Shown piece after piece: positions 35,140-44,433 of a stretch of 64,000 nucleotides of DNA (position 1 is the stretch's first letter; each line of letters begins with the position of its first letter). A program made the translations under genes and the position numbers. Under the pieces are notes generated by a model. It saw nothing but the letters and a program-made list of their open reading frames with translations. It made no database searches and was not told where the DNA came from. The stretch comes from an uncultured Collinsella sp. (lineage in GTDB: Bacteria > Actinomycetota > Coriobacteriia > Coriobacteriales > Coriobacteriaceae). The DNA is taken from contig CABSYW010000006.1 of the NCBI GenBank assembly GCA_902482035.1, forward strand, positions 5,230 to 69,229. The letters run 5' to 3'.

Positions 35140-37881
35140 GTGGCAGACGATATCAACAATAACGAGGGTATGGACGAGGCCGGCGATGCCGGTATGCCCG
35201 ATGATCTGAGGCGCCTGCTTGCCCGTGCTGAGCAGGGCGAGGACGGCGATCCGGACGCCTATAACCCCGATGCCGATGATGATGAGGAAGAGGACGACGA
35301 CGGTGAGCTCGAGGAGAGCTTTGGCGAAGTCGATCGTGGCGCCTCGGCCGGCGAGGACATCAACGGCGGCCAGCTCCAGATTTCGGAGTTCGGTCGCGAG
35401 ATGAAGCAGTCGTTCATCGAGTATTCGATGTCGGTTATCACAGCGCGTGCCCTGCCGGACGTGCGCGACGGCTTAAAGCCGGTACACCGCCGCATCCTGT
35501 ACGCGATGAACGAGAGCGGCATCTACCCCAACCGCCCACACAAAAAGTCGGCCTGGACGGTCGGCGAAGTTATCGGTAAGTACCACCCGCACGGTGACTC
35601 TGCGGTCTACGAGGCCATGGTCCGCCTGGCGCAGTGGTTCTCCATGCGCACGCCGCTCATCGACGGTCACGGCAACTTCGGCAACATCGATGGCGACGGC
35701 GCGGCGGCCATGCGTTACACCGAGAGCCGCCTGGCCAAGCCCGCCATGGAACTGCTGCGTGACTTGCAGAAGGATACCGTCGACTGGCAGCCCAACTACG
35801 ACGAATCGCTCGCCGAGCCCGTGGCACTGCCTGCGCGCTTCCCCAACCTGCTGGTCAACGGCAGTCAGGGCATCGCCGTCGGCATGGCCACCAACATCGC
35901 CCCGCATAACCTCACCGAGGCGATCGAGGCCACCTGCTACCTGATCGACAACCCCGACGCCACCGTCGACGAGCTCATGCAGATCATGCCCGGTCCGGAC
36001 TTCCCCACCGGCGCCATCATCATGGGCAGCGCCGGCATTAAGCAGAGCTACGAGACCGGCCGCGGCTCCATTACCGTGCGTGCCAAGGCACATGTGGAGT
36101 CCACCAAGACCGGCCGCAGCCGCCTGGTCTTTACCGAGATTCCCTACATGGTCAACAAGGGCACCCTGCAGGAGAAGATCGCCCAACTCGTCAACGACAA
36201 GCGCATTGAGGGCATCTCGGATATGCGCGATGAGTCCAACCAGAAGGGCATCCGTCTGGTCATCGAGCTCAAGAAGGGCGTCATTCCGCAGGTCGTGCTC
36301 AACAACCTGTATAAGTACACCTCGCTGCAGACGACCTTTGGCGCCAACAACCTGGCACTCGTCAACGGCGTTCCCAAATGCCTGAGCCTGCGCGAGATGC
36401 TGCAGCACTACATCGACCACCAGGTCGACGTCGTCACCCGCCGCACCCGCTTCGACCTTAAGAAGGCCCAGGCCCGCGCGCATATCCTCGAGGGCTACCT
36501 GATGGCCCTTGACCATATCGACGAGGTCATCAGCATCATCCGCTCCTCGCAGACCGACTCCGAGGCCAGCAGCCGACTGATCGAACGCTTTGGCTTTACG
36601 CCCGAGCAGACCACGGCCATCCTCGAGATGAAGCTGCGCCGCCTGACCGGCCTGGAGCGCGACAAGATCCAAGAAGAGTTGGACGGCCTGCGCCGCGCCA
36701 TCGCCTACTACGAGGACCTGCTGGCGCACGAGGAGAAGATTCTGGGCGTCATCAAGGAAGAGATGCGCGAGATCTCCAAGAAGTTTGGCGACAAGCGCCG
36801 TACCGAAATCAGCCAGGTTGAGAAGGACCTGGATGTCGAGGACCTCATCGCCGACGAGGATATGGTCGTGACCATCACCCACACCGGCTACGTTAAGCGT
36901 ATCCCAGTGGCTGCCTACCGTGCCCAGAAGCGCGGTGGCAAGGGCGTGTCGGGCGTCAACCTCAAAGAGGACGACGTTATCGATGAGATGTTCATCGCGT
37001 CCACGCACGAGTACGTGCTGTTCTTCTCGAGCAAGGGCAAGGTCTATCGCCTGAAGGTGCACGAGCTGCCGGTGGGTACGCGCCAGGCGCGCGGTACCGC
37101 GATCGTCAACCTGCTGCCCTTCGAGGAAGGCGAGAAGATCGCGAGCGTCATCAGCTGCCGCGAGTTCCCGGCCGACGAGTACCTGATGTTTGCCACCAAG
37201 AGCGGCATGGTCAAAAAGACCGTGATGAGCGCATATGACCGCAGCCGTCGCGACGGCCTGATCGCTATCAACCTGCGTGACGACGACGCGCTGCTGAACG
37301 TGCGCCGCGTGCGCGAGGGCGACAAGATTATCCTGGCCACCACCGCGGGCAAGGCGATCATGTTCTCCGAGGAGCAGGTGCGCGCCACCGGCCGCGATAC
37401 CAGCGGCGTTCGCGGTATCGGTCTGAAGGACGGCGTGAGCGTTCTGGGCATGGAAGTCACTAACGGCAACGGCGATCTATTCGTCATCACCGAGCGCGGC
37501 TACGGCAAGCGCACGCCGGTCGCGGACTACCCGGAGCAGAATCGCGGCGGCCAGGGCGTCTACACCATTCAAATGACCGAACGTAAGGGTAACCTCGCGG
37601 CCATGAAGACGGTGGGCCCGCAGCACGAGCTGTTCATCGTGACGGAGGGCGCGACGGTCATTCGCGTCAAGACCGACGAGATCAGCCAGACCGGCCGCGC
37701 CACCCAGGGCGTCAAGATGATGACCGTCGACGACAACGACCGCATCTGCGCCGTGGCCCGCATGACGGCCGCCAAAGAGAGGCCCGAAGGCGAAGCCACA
37801 GAAAACGGCTCTGCTTCCGAAGAAACCCCTGTCGATCTAGGCGACGGCAACGACATGCCAGAAGATCTCCTAGACGAGTAA
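35140..37881 (+). CDS. gyrA: DNA gyrase subunit A, with acidic N- and C-terminal extensions
   Basis: DNA cleavage-rejoining subunit of gyrase, 913 residues. The usual N-terminus ([35 protein letters not shown]) begins only at about residue 85; before it lies a very acidic extension ([16 protein letters not shown]). The quinolone-resistance region [17 protein letters not shown] keeps the Ser of the sensitive type. The catalytic Tyr lies in [11 protein letters not shown]. The C-terminal beta-pinwheel has the GyrA-box region [10 protein letters not shown] and ends in another acidic tail. GTG start with GAGGAGG. A terminator follows at 37922. Confidence 0.97.
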   Translation: MADDINNNEGMDEAGDAGMPDDLRRLLARAEQGEDGDPDAYNPDADDDEEEDDDGELEESFGEVDRGASAGEDINGGQLQISEFGREMKQSFIEYSMSVITARALPDVRDGLKPVHRRILYAMNESGIYPNRPHKKSAWTVGEVIGKYHPHGDSAVYEAMVRLAQWFSMRTPLIDGHGNFGNIDGDGAAAMRYTESRLAKPAMELLRDLQKDTVDWQPNYDESLAEPVALPARFPNLLVNGSQGIAVGMATNIAPHNLTEAIEATCYLIDNPDATVDELMQIMPGPDFPTGAIIMGSAGIKQSYETGRGSITVRAKAHVESTKTGRSRLVFTEIPYMVNKGTLQEKIAQLVNDKRIEGISDMRDESNQKGIRLVIELKKGVIPQVVLNNLYKYTSLQTTFGANNLALVNGVPKCLSLREMLQHYIDHQVDVVTRRTRFDLKKAQARAHILEGYLMALDHIDEVISIIRSSQTDSEASSRLIERFGFTPEQTTAILEMKLRRLTGLERDKIQEELDGLRRAIAYYEDLLAHEEKILGVIKEEMREISKKFGDKRRTEISQVEKDLDVEDLIADEDMVVTITHTGYVKRIPVAAYRAQKRGGKGVSGVNLKEDDVIDEMFIASTHEYVLFFSSKGKVYRLKVHELPVGTRQARGTAIVNLLPFEEGEKIASVISCREFPADEYLMFATKSGMVKKTVMSAYDRSRRDGLIAINLRDDDALLNVRRVREGDKIILATTAGKAIMFSEEQVRATGRDTSGVRGIGLKDGVSVLGMEVTNGNGDLFVITERGYGKRTPVADYPEQNRGGQGVYTIQMTERKGNLAAMKTVGPQHELFIVTEGATVIRVKTDEISQTGRATQGVKMMTVDDNDRICAVARMTAAKERPEGEATENGSASEETPVDLGDGNDMPEDLLDE

Positions 37882-37921
37882 GAGGCCCTAGCTGGTAGAA
37901 AATATCAGACACCATATATCG

Positions 37922-37954
37922 GCGGTCGGCGCATTGCGCGCCGACCGCTTTTTT
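37922..37954 (+). terminator. Terminator of gyrA
   Basis: An 11-bp perfect stem (GCGGTCGGCGC) with a five-base loop and six Ts. Confidence 0.88.
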
Positions 37955-38131
37955 GAAAACCTTGGGACCCCATGGTCGCTGGGCTGGCGAGATGGTTTTG
38001 GTTTGCTGCTCGGACAGTCCTGCGCAAGACGAAGGCCACATTAAGTGGCCTTCTTTGCGTGCGGAACTCGCGACAAACCAAAACCATCTCGCCAGCCCAG
38101 CGACCACCCCTCCCAAAGATTTTCAAAAAAG
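37949..38131. repeat. Long inverted-repeat element downstream of gyrA
   Basis: Two perfect 33-base arms (37973-38005 and 38074-38106; TGGTCGCTGGGCTGGCGAGA starts the left one) face each other. Outside them the ends TTTTTTGAAAA (37949-37959) and TTTTCAAAAAA (38121-38131) are again complementary, and in the middle GAAGGCCAC-ATTAA-GTGGCCTTC forms a small hairpin. The whole 183-base unit could fold into one long stem. It has no convincing ORF, and resembles a MITE or a large intergenic hairpin repeat. Confidence 0.75.
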
Positions 38132-38134
38132 TTG

Positions 38135-38164
38135 TTGACGCGCGCGTAACGACTCGTCTAATAT
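38135..38164 (+). promoter_or_regulatory. Promoter of the tRNA Ile-Ala-Ile cluster
   Basis: TTGACG and TAATAT separated by 18 bases, with the -10 element 14 bases before the first tRNA. Confidence 0.75.
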
Positions 38165-38178
38165 ATCCCTTGCGCGAT

Positions 38179-38255
38179 GGACCTGTAGCTCAGTTGGTTA
38201 GAGCGTCCGGCTGATAACCGGGAGGTCACAAGTTCGAATCTTGTCAGGTCCACCA
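38179..38255 (+). tRNA. tRNA-Ile (anticodon GAT), copy 1
   Basis: Cloverleaf of 77 bases: acceptor GGACCTG/CAGGTCC, anticodon loop CTGATAA, T-arm ACAAGTTCGAATCTTGT, encoded CCA. Identical to the copy at 38403. A GC-rich hairpin (about 38267-38311) follows it. Confidence 0.97.
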
Positions 38256-38322
38256 CTTTCTTTCGCAATAAACACCCCAGCGAGAGCCGAGTCGCCGCTG
38301 GGGTGTTTATTACTGTCTCCGT

Positions 38323-38398
38323 GGGGGTTTAGCTCAGCTGGGAGAGCGCGGGCTTTGCAAGCCTGAGGTCAGGGGTTCGATCCCCCTAACCTCCACCA
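38323..38398 (+). tRNA. tRNA-Ala (anticodon TGC)
   Basis: Cloverleaf of 76 bases: acceptor GGGGGTT/AACCTCC, anticodon loop TTTGCAA, T-arm AGGGGTTCGATCCCCCT, encoded CCA. Confidence 0.97.
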
Positions 38399-38402
38399 TG
38401 AT

Positions 38403-38479
38403 GGACCTGTAGCTCAGTTGGTTAGAGCGTCCGGCTGATAACCGGGAGGTCACAAGTTCGAATCTTGTCAGGTCCACCA
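38403..38479 (+). tRNA. tRNA-Ile (anticodon GAT), copy 2
   Basis: Identical over 77 bases to copy 1; four bases after tRNA-Ala. Confidence 0.97.
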
Positions 38480-38490
38480 TCAAAACTGTG

Positions 38491-38525
38491 AAGAGCCCTG
38501 GGGCATTGCCTCGGGGCTTTTTTCT
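38491..38525 (+). terminator. Terminator of the tRNA cluster
   Basis: AGAGCCC and GGGGCTTTTTT bracket a GC-rich hairpin that is followed by a T-run. Confidence 0.7.
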
Positions 38526-38638
38526 TGTCTGCGATAAATCTCATTTTGGTTTTGTGTGCTGTGCGAAAGATTGGGTAGTATAGCTATTCAATGCGGCGAC
38601 CTTGCCGCGTGTTAACCGCTACGTACCGGAGGTGTTCC

Positions 38639-39139
38639 ATGGTTCGTGTCGACATAGAGACCATCGTCATGGCCGCCGGTCCCGTGCCATCGCTTATCGT
38701 GCTTCGCGAGCGCTGCAGCAAATCGGACTCGCCCGCGCCACTGCGTTCCCTTTCCATTCAAACTGGTTCGTTTGAAGCCGCTGCCATCAGCCGCGGCATC
38801 GATAGCGGCCGCGCCGAGCGCCCGATTACCCATGACCTGTTGCTCGATACTGTTGGCGCCCTGGGTGCCAAGCTCGAACGCATCGAAATCGTTCGCGCCG
38901 AGCCGCCCGTGTTTTACGCGACGGTTGTCGTGTTGGCCGATGGCAACGAGCATAAGATCGATGCGCGTCCCAGTGATGCCATTGCCCTTGCCGTGCGCAG
39001 CAATGCCCCCATGTTTGTGGAGGACGACATCATGAATCGCCTGGGCACCGTTTCTGCCCATGCCGAGGAAGTTGACGACGAGCGGGAGTTCGAGAAGTTC
39101 GACGAGTTCGTCCATACGCTCTCCCCCGATGACTTCTAA
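38639..39139 (+). CDS. Bifunctional nuclease family protein (DUF151)
   Basis: A 166-residue protein of the BFN/DUF151 family, with SIQTGSFEAAAISRGI, RPITHDLLLDTVGALGA, and the conserved IDARPSDAIALAVRSNAPMFV. Plant and bacterial members have been reported to act as nucleases, but the physiological role in bacteria is uncertain. The C-terminal tail is acidic. The ATG at 38639 follows GGAGGT by five bases, which decides the start over the open frame from 38591. It is immediately followed by a small membrane-protein gene. Confidence 0.9.
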   Translation: MVRVDIETIVMAAGPVPSLIVLRERCSKSDSPAPLRSLSIQTGSFEAAAISRGIDSGRAERPITHDLLLDTVGALGAKLERIEIVRAEPPVFYATVVVLADGNEHKIDARPSDAIALAVRSNAPMFVEDDIMNRLGTVSAHAEEVDDEREFEKFDEFVHTLSPDDF

Positions 39140-39529
39140 ATGTGGGGCGGCCAGGCTGCGGAGCGTTCGCTGATGGCCGGCGGTATGTCGGCTGAGGCGG
39201 CGGCCATTGCGCGCGAGGCCCAGATGCGCTCGGAGGCTTCTGAGGCGGCTCGCATTGCCTATGTGACGCAGGCCCGCACGCTTCGCGAACGCCGCGGCTC
39301 GTTTATCAAGATGGTTGTCGTCTCCGCCCTTGTCGCGGCAATCTGCTCGCGCCTTCGTGGTACAGTTGGTGCGCTTGGGTTTTCGATCTCTACGGGCCTC
39401 GTGATCTGGGGTGTGGTCGATGCGGTCATGCTGACTAGTCAGATCAAGGTGCTCGACAAGCGCGCGATGGATATGATGCGCACCCGCGACGCTGCCGCTA
39501 AGATCGCCGCCGAGGCACAAGAACTGTAA
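39140..39529 (+). CDS. Small membrane protein, unknown
   Basis: A 129-residue protein. The first 55 residues are an Ala/Glu/Arg-rich amphipathic helix, then two hydrophobic segments (about 57-70, FIKMVVVSALVAAICS, and about 77-98, GALGFSISTGLVIWGVVDAVML), then a charged helix at the C-terminus. Its ATG follows the stop of the DUF151 gene without a gap (TAAATG) and has no own ribosome-binding site, so translation is coupled. No family is recognised. Confidence 0.7.
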   Translation: MWGGQAAERSLMAGGMSAEAAAIAREAQMRSEASEAARIAYVTQARTLRERRGSFIKMVVVSALVAAICSRLRGTVGALGFSISTGLVIWGVVDAVMLTSQIKVLDKRAMDMMRTRDAAAKIAAEAQEL

Positions 39530-39559
39530 TGACGCCAGACTCGATGGGAAGGTCTAAAG

Positions 39560-40009
39560 ATGGCACAGGATATGCAGGATGCCGGTAACGTCTCCGCCGA
39601 GCTCGACGCCATGGTGTGCGATCTGATCGGCGCGTTCTTGGACGACCTTGCCGCCGGTGAAAACCCTGGCGTGGTCGTGGCAATTGAGGACGCCGCTTCC
39701 AACCGTTATCTGGCGGCGCTCGATGAGGATGGCGAAGAGGCGTGCCTCGAGGCGGCCACCAACTTTATCTCCGAGCACAAGATGGGTCTTAAGGACGAGG
39801 GCCTGGGCCGTATCGCTCGCTATGCCATCGGCTACACCGGCTGCGTCGAGATTGACGGCGGCTATCACGATGCTCTGCTCGTGAGCTTCTTCGAAACCAC
39901 GCTCGAGAGTGGTTTTTCGGCATATGTGCTGTATGAGGGCATGGGCGCCGGCGATGGTTTTATGTGGAGCGACCCTGAACCTGCAGGTGAGGAAACCCCT
40001 CTCATCTAA
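39560..40009 (+). CDS. Small acidic cytosolic protein, unknown
   Basis: A 149-residue soluble acidic protein (MAQDMQDAGNVSAELDAMVC at the start; the middle reads RIARYAIGYTGCVEIDGGYHDALLVSFFE). No signal peptide or membrane segment. Good GGAAGG site before the ATG. It sits between the membrane protein and typA on the same strand. No family is recognised; codon use resembles the neighbours, so it is likely a real gene. Confidence 0.7.
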   Translation: MAQDMQDAGNVSAELDAMVCDLIGAFLDDLAAGENPGVVVAIEDAASNRYLAALDEDGEEACLEAATNFISEHKMGLKDEGLGRIARYAIGYTGCVEIDGGYHDALLVSFFETTLESGFSAYVLYEGMGAGDGFMWSDPEPAGEETPLI

Positions 40010-40126
40010 AATCGCTAAAATAAACGAGTTTTCGGTAAAAGGCTCAATATTCCCGCTGAGCGTTGTATCGCTGGGCGGGCCGCATACGCGTGCCGGTTGT
40101 ATATAGATAGAAGATAGGGGAACTAC

Positions 40127-41965
40127 ATGCGCGTAGACAATCTGAGGAACATCGCCATCATCGCTCACGTCGACCACGGCAAGACGACGATGGTCGACAA
40201 GCTCCTGCGTGCCACGGACGCCTTCCGTGCCAACCAGCAGGTCGAGGACCGCGTCCTGGATTCCAACGACCAGGAGCGCGAGCGCGGCATTACGATTCTC
40301 GCCAAGAACATCTCTATCGAGTACAAGGACGTCAAGATCAACGTCATCGACACCCCGGGCCACGCCGACTTTGGCGGCGAGGTCGAGCGCGTGCTGCGTA
40401 TGGCCGACGGCGCCCTGCTGCTGGTCGACGCTTTTGAGGGCCCCATGCCCCAGACCCGCTTCGTGCTGCGTCACGCTATCGACACCGGTCTTAAGATCAT
40501 GATCGTCATCAACAAGATCGACCGTCCGGGTGCCAACCCCGAGAAGGCCTACAACGACTGCCTCGACCTTATGGCCGACCTGGGCGCTACCGACGATCAG
40601 CTTGAGTTCGCCATGGAGCACGTGGTCTACGCCAGCGCCATGAATGGCTTTGCCCGCCTTGACCCCAACGACGGCAACATGGACATGTATCCGCTGCTCG
40701 ATATGATCATCGACGACATGCCCGCGCCCGAGGTTGACGAGAACGCCCCGCTGGCCATGCAGTGCGTGACCATCGATCACTCCAACTTCGTTGGCCGTAT
40801 CGGCATCGGCCGCGTGTACTCTGGCACCATTCACCAGGGCGATCAGATCCTAGTTGTCAAGAACGACGGCTCCAGCGCTACCGCCACCGTCAAGCAGCTC
40901 TTTACCTTCGACTATCTGGGCCGCACCGAGTGCCAGGAAGTCGGCGCCGGCGATATCGCTGCTGTCGTGGGTATTGACCGCACCGATATCGGCGATGTCT
41001 ACACCGATCCCGAGAACCCCGTCGAGCTCGAGCCCATCGAGATCGACCCGCCGACCCTGTCCATCGTCTTTGAGGCTTCGACCTCCCCGCTCGTCGGCCG
41101 TGACGGCGACATCGTGGGCGCCCGTCAGCTTAAGGAGCGCCTGTTCAACGAGGCCGAGAACAACGTGACTATGAAGATCGAGGAGCTCGAGGACAAGAGC
41201 GGCGTCGAGGTCTCGGGCCGCGGCATCCTGCACCTGTCTGTTCTGATGGAGTCCATGCGCCGCGAGGGCTTTGAGTTCCAGGTCGGCCGTCCCCGCGTTC
41301 TGTTTAAGAAGGACGAGAACGGCAACAAGATGGAACCTGTCGAGCAGGCCGTCGTTGAGTGCCCGGACGAGTACTCAGGCAAGGTCGTTGAGGTCTTCGG
41401 CACCTCCGGCGGCATCATGACGAGCATGGATACCTCGGGCATCGTGACGCACCTCGAGTTTAAGATCCCGACGCGCGGCATCATGGGCCTTAAGAACCGC
41501 ATCATGAACGTCACCCACGGCGAGGGCGTTTTCTACCACACCTTCCTGGAGTACGGTCCTTACGCCGGCGAGATCGGTAACCGTCAGAACGGCGCCATGA
41601 TCTCCATGACCACCGAGAAGGCCGTTGCCTACGCTCTGGGCACGCTGCAGGAGCGCGGCCAGCTGTTTGTTGAGCCGGGCACCGAGTGCTACGAGGGCAT
41701 GATCGTGGGCGAGCGCAGCAAGGCCGGCGACATGGTCGTCAACATCGCCCGTACCAAGAACCTGGGCAACCAGCGTTCCTCGACCTCCGATATCTCCGTT
41801 CAGCTGGTGCCGCCCCGCACCTTCTCGCTGGAGGAGGCGCTGGAGTACATCGCCGACGACGAGCTGGTCGAGATTACCCCCAAGAACATCCGCCTGCGCA
41901 AGCGCCTGCTCAACGCCACCGACCGCAAGAAGGCCGCCGTCCGCGCCGGCCAGGTCAACAAATAA
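40127..41965 (+). CDS. typA: Ribosome-associated GTPase TypA/BipA
   Basis: Translational GTPase of the EF-G/LepA group, involved in ribosome assembly and stress or low-temperature growth. The 612-residue protein has the P-loop [15 protein letters not shown], the switch I region [10 protein letters not shown]3 [15 protein letters not shown]4 NKIDRPGA and the domain II, III and V folds with the unique C-terminal domain. AGGGGAA site before the ATG. A terminator follows at 41993. Single-gene unit. Confidence 0.97.
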   Translation: MRVDNLRNIAIIAHVDHGKTTMVDKLLRATDAFRANQQVEDRVLDSNDQERERGITILAKNISIEYKDVKINVIDTPGHADFGGEVERVLRMADGALLLVDAFEGPMPQTRFVLRHAIDTGLKIMIVINKIDRPGANPEKAYNDCLDLMADLGATDDQLEFAMEHVVYASAMNGFARLDPNDGNMDMYPLLDMIIDDMPAPEVDENAPLAMQCVTIDHSNFVGRIGIGRVYSGTIHQGDQILVVKNDGSSATATVKQLFTFDYLGRTECQEVGAGDIAAVVGIDRTDIGDVYTDPENPVELEPIEIDPPTLSIVFEASTSPLVGRDGDIVGARQLKERLFNEAENNVTMKIEELEDKSGVEVSGRGILHLSVLMESMRREGFEFQVGRPRVLFKKDENGNKMEPVEQAVVECPDEYSGKVVEVFGTSGGIMTSMDTSGIVTHLEFKIPTRGIMGLKNRIMNVTHGEGVFYHTFLEYGPYAGEIGNRQNGAMISMTTEKAVAYALGTLQERGQLFVEPGTECYEGMIVGERSKAGDMVVNIARTKNLGNQRSSTSDISVQLVPPRTFSLEEALEYIADDELVEITPKNIRLRKRLLNATDRKKAAVRAGQVNK

Positions 41966-41992
41966 GCGCTGGACTTTATAGCGTCTAACAAG

Positions 41993-42030
41993 AAAGGGCG
42001 TCGACCGTAATGGTCGGCGCCCTTTTTGGT
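41993..42030 (+). terminator. Terminator of typA
   Basis: AAAGGGCGTCGACC pairs (one wobble) with GGTCGGCGCCCTTT and ends in five Ts. Confidence 0.88.
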
Positions 42031-42052
42031 GCACAGGGATTGAGTTGGTCTG

Positions 42053-42095
42053 CACCCCCCCCGCAAAGGTGCCTGTCCCCTTTGCGGGGGGGGGT
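42053..42095. repeat. Homopolymer-flanked REP-like palindrome
   Basis: A run of eight Cs with GCAAAGG, the spacer TGCCTGTC, and CCCTTTGC with nine Gs form a large palindrome between typA and the convergent bactofilin-like gene. The core GGTGCCTGTCCCC resembles REP-type intergenic repeats found in many genomes. Confidence 0.5.
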
Positions 42096-42101
42096 CGACG
42101 G

Positions 42102-43247
42102 CTAGGCGGAAGGAAGGCCCGGGGTGTTGGCGGCCTGCTGCGGCTTGAGGTGGGCGTTGCGCCAGATGATTTGGATGATGTAGCCGAGTGTAAAGACGAA
42201 GGTCACGCCGCTGATGAAATCACCTACGAGGGGGATTGCCGTAAGCGCGCCCGCGGCGATGCCACCTACGGCCGCCATGGCGTAACGGTTCTGGCTGTGT
42301 CCGACCATGCGGGCGATCGCACATCCCGCAAAGGCACTCGACACCAACGCGATGCCGATAACGCCGCACAAGAGGGCTCCGGCAAGCGACAGACCAGCGA
42401 TAGAGATAATCAGCAGTAGGACGGCGGGGACGATAGCAATCGTGCTCAGAAGACCGCTCACCCACAGGGGCATGGGGCGCTGGTGGAGCATGCCGGCGGC
42501 GCTGGCGGTCGCGCGCGGAAAGACGAGCTCGAGCAGCAGAGCGACAAAGCAGGTCGAGAGTGCCGCGGCGACGATACCGCCGATGACATCGTTAACGGTG
42601 GAAGTATCCTCGTTCTCGGTGCGGTCGATCTTGAGCGCGCCTACCTCGGCTCCTGCGGCACGCTCGGGGTCCTCGGAGACGTGCGCGTTCACGGTGCCGG
42701 TGATGTGGGCGTTCTTGCCCAGGATGAGCGTGTCGGCCCAAACCTCGACATTGCCCTCGACGGTGCCATCGATGGTCACCGTATCGCCTGCCAGCGCTGC
42801 CGACTTGGCAGAGCCGCGCAGGGCAACCGTCTCGCCTATCGCATAGAAACAGTTGGCGGCGCTGCCGGCGTTGAGAACAGCGTGCTGGCCAGCGACGGTC
42901 ACGCTGCCATCAACCGTGGTCTGGGCGATATCAATCGTGCGCGCCGCAAGACGAACGGCGCCGCCCACCGTGCAGTCACGGATAGAGAGGGTATCGCCCG
43001 CAGCGATGATATCGTGGTCGATGGACGCATCATCCAAGTTGAGGGCCTGACCGGCCCAGTACAGGTCACCCTCGACGCCGGACGGATTGGCGTCATTGTC
43101 GGTCGCAAGGACATTGCCTGCCGTGTCCGTGCCGGCAAATGACGCCGTGGGAAGAGCAGTGAGCGCGAGCGCGATGAGCGCGAATGCCATAAGCAGGCAG
43201 CGACGCATCTTGTGTGACGGCGCCGTCGTGGTTTGATTGAAAGCCAT
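42102..43247 (-). CDS. Secreted/membrane bactofilin-like (polymer-forming) protein
   Basis: A 381-residue protein. A signal peptide (about 1-38, MRRCLLMAFALIALALTALP and ASFAGTD) is followed by a right-handed beta-helix-like region (about 55-205) of repeated six-residue strands (LSIRDCTVGGAVRLAA, IDIAQTTVDGSVTVAG, VTIDGTVEGNVEVWA) as in bactofilins/DUF583. The C-terminal part has four to five hydrophobic segments (about 225-365). So the beta-helix probably faces outside and is anchored by the membrane domain. Function unknown; perhaps envelope structure. A palindrome GTTAGGT-N11-ACCTAAC lies in its upstream region at 43261. Confidence 0.8.
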   Translation of the reverse strand: MAFNQTTTAPSHKMRRCLLMAFALIALALTALPTASFAGTDTAGNVLATDNDANPSGVEGDLYWAGQALNLDDASIDHDIIAAGDTLSIRDCTVGGAVRLAARTIDIAQTTVDGSVTVAGQHAVLNAGSAANCFYAIGETVALRGSAKSAALAGDTVTIDGTVEGNVEVWADTLILGKNAHITGTVNAHVSEDPERAAGAEVGALKIDRTENEDTSTVNDVIGGIVAAALSTCFVALLLELVFPRATASAAGMLHQRPMPLWVSGLLSTIAIVPAVLLLIISIAGLSLAGALLCGVIGIALVSSAFAGCAIARMVGHSQNRYAMAAVGGIAAGALTAIPLVGDFISGVTFVFTLGYIIQIIWRNAHLKPQQAANTPGLPSA

Positions 43248-43354
43248 GGTTGATCCTTTCGTTAGGTGTTCGGCATATACCTAACAGGGTACCCAACGCG
43301 TGGGCGCTCTAAAAGAACCTCTCGGTTGCATTTCGAAGGGTCGTGCCGTGCTGT

Positions 43355-44044
43355 CTACTTTTTACGGTGCAAGAAGCGTGCGATGTCTTCTTCGGTGGGG
43401 CTTTTGATGTCAAAGCGCAGCGAGAGCCAGCGCAGACCCATGGTCACGACAACGCATACGACCAGCGCGGCGACATTGCTCATGATGCCGCTCATAACGA
43501 GACACACATAGCTTGTCGATCCGGCGATGGCGGCGATGGCATAAAAGTTAGTACGTTGGAAAATGCCCGGAACCACGCCCATAAAACCGTCGCGCAGCAT
43601 GCCGCCGCCCACCGCGGTAAAAAAGCCCATCATGATGCACACCGCCGGCGCAAAGCCGTAGACCAGCGCCTTGTCTGCGCCGGTTGCCGCATAGATGCCG
43701 ACCGAGATGATGTCGAGCAGGGGAATGAGCTTTTCGGGCTTGTCGACGATTGCCGGGAAGATGTAGATGATGGCCGCGGTGGCGATGGAGAGCGGGAGCG
43801 CCATCGGTTGGTTGAGGATGTAGACGTTGCCCACCTGCAGCGTCATATCGCGCAAAAGACCGCCGCCCAGGCCGCAAACCACCGCGAGCGCAACTGCACC
43901 CACCAGGTCGAGTTTGTGCTCGCGTGCAACCAGCACACCCGAGATCGATGCAGCGACAACGGCGAACATCTCGAGCCAAAACGGAATGGCGACCATGGCA
44001 TCCGATGCATGTGAGGTAACGGTTATAGCGGCGACGACGGGCAA
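43355..44044 (-). CDS. TRIC/UPF0126 family membrane protein
   Basis: A 229-residue protein with about seven hydrophobic segments and two glycine-rich repeats (VVCGLGGGLLRDMTLQ and FTAVGGGMLRDGF) that are the hallmark of the UPF0126/trimeric intracellular cation-channel family; the pore gates K+ in characterised archaeal and bacterial members. The start is a TTG at 44044 with AAAGGA eight bases upstream; an ATG at 43996 lacks a ribosome-binding site. It lies upstream of the bactofilin-like gene, 107 bases apart. Confidence 0.85.
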   Translation of the reverse strand: MPVVAAITVTSHASDAMVAIPFWLEMFAVVAASISGVLVAREHKLDLVGAVALAVVCGLGGGLLRDMTLQVGNVYILNQPMALPLSIATAAIIYIFPAIVDKPEKLIPLLDIISVGIYAATGADKALVYGFAPAVCIMMGFFTAVGGGMLRDGFMGVVPGIFQRTNFYAIAAIAGSTSYVCLVMSGIMSNVAALVVCVVVTMGLRWLSLRFDIKSPTEEDIARFLHRKK

Positions 44045-44157
44045 GATGGGGTCCTTTGGGTTGCTGGTTTAGACAATGCCCGTACATAGTACATGGTTGG
44101 CGGGCCTGGCGACCCTATTGCTCGGTAAACGGTCGGGACTGGATGCGGGCGTAGGCA

Positions 44158-44226
44158 CCAAACGTGTACATCAGCCTCCAAAGATGTCAAAAAATGTCGG
44201 TTTTGGAGGGTGACGTACATGTTTGG
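44158..44226. repeat. Imperfect inverted repeat upstream of the TRIC-type gene
   Basis: CCAAACGTGTACATCAGCCT (start 44158) and, on the opposite strand from 44226, CCAAACATGTACGTCACCCT are near-identical; about 25 bases of each arm match. The arms meet around an A-run. It looks like a small dispersed inverted-repeat element. Confidence 0.6.
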
Positions 44227-44269
44227 GGGTCTGGGTTGATGTTGAACGCGATGGGGGCGTGGCTGAATA

Positions 44270-44408
44270 GGAGGGATGTCCAAATTTTGAGCGGAGCTCA
44301 AAATTTATCCGGTCGGCTTACGCCGACCGCGCTGCGCTAAAAACGCGCCACGGGCGCGTTTTCTTTACGCTCCGCGCCCTGGCGGGTTCGAATCCCTCCT
44401 CCTCCGCC
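44270..44408. repeat. tRNA-tail hairpin element, copy C
   Basis: Left end AGGAGGGATGTCC; then a perfect 11-bp hairpin (AAATTTTGAGC, loop GGA, 44283-44307), ATCCGG overlapping a second hairpin (CGGTCGGC-TTAC-GCCGACCG, 44311-44330), a third (AAAACGCGCC-ACG-GGCGCGTTTT, 44340-44362), then CTTTACGCTCCGCGCCCTGG and GGGTTCGAATCCC with the following CTCCTCCTCCGCC, 26 bases that copy the 3' end of tRNA-Ser(CGA), in inverted orientation to the real tRNA 65 bases away. The same order of parts is found in copy B near tRNA-Gly. Confidence 0.75.
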
Positions 44409-44433
44409 GTATTTGCTTGTAAGGGATTCAAAA

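Noticed and set aside
37953..38214. Short overlapping ORFs inside the inverted repeat after gyrA
   Set aside because: They are mirror images created by the palindrome and have no ribosome-binding sites.
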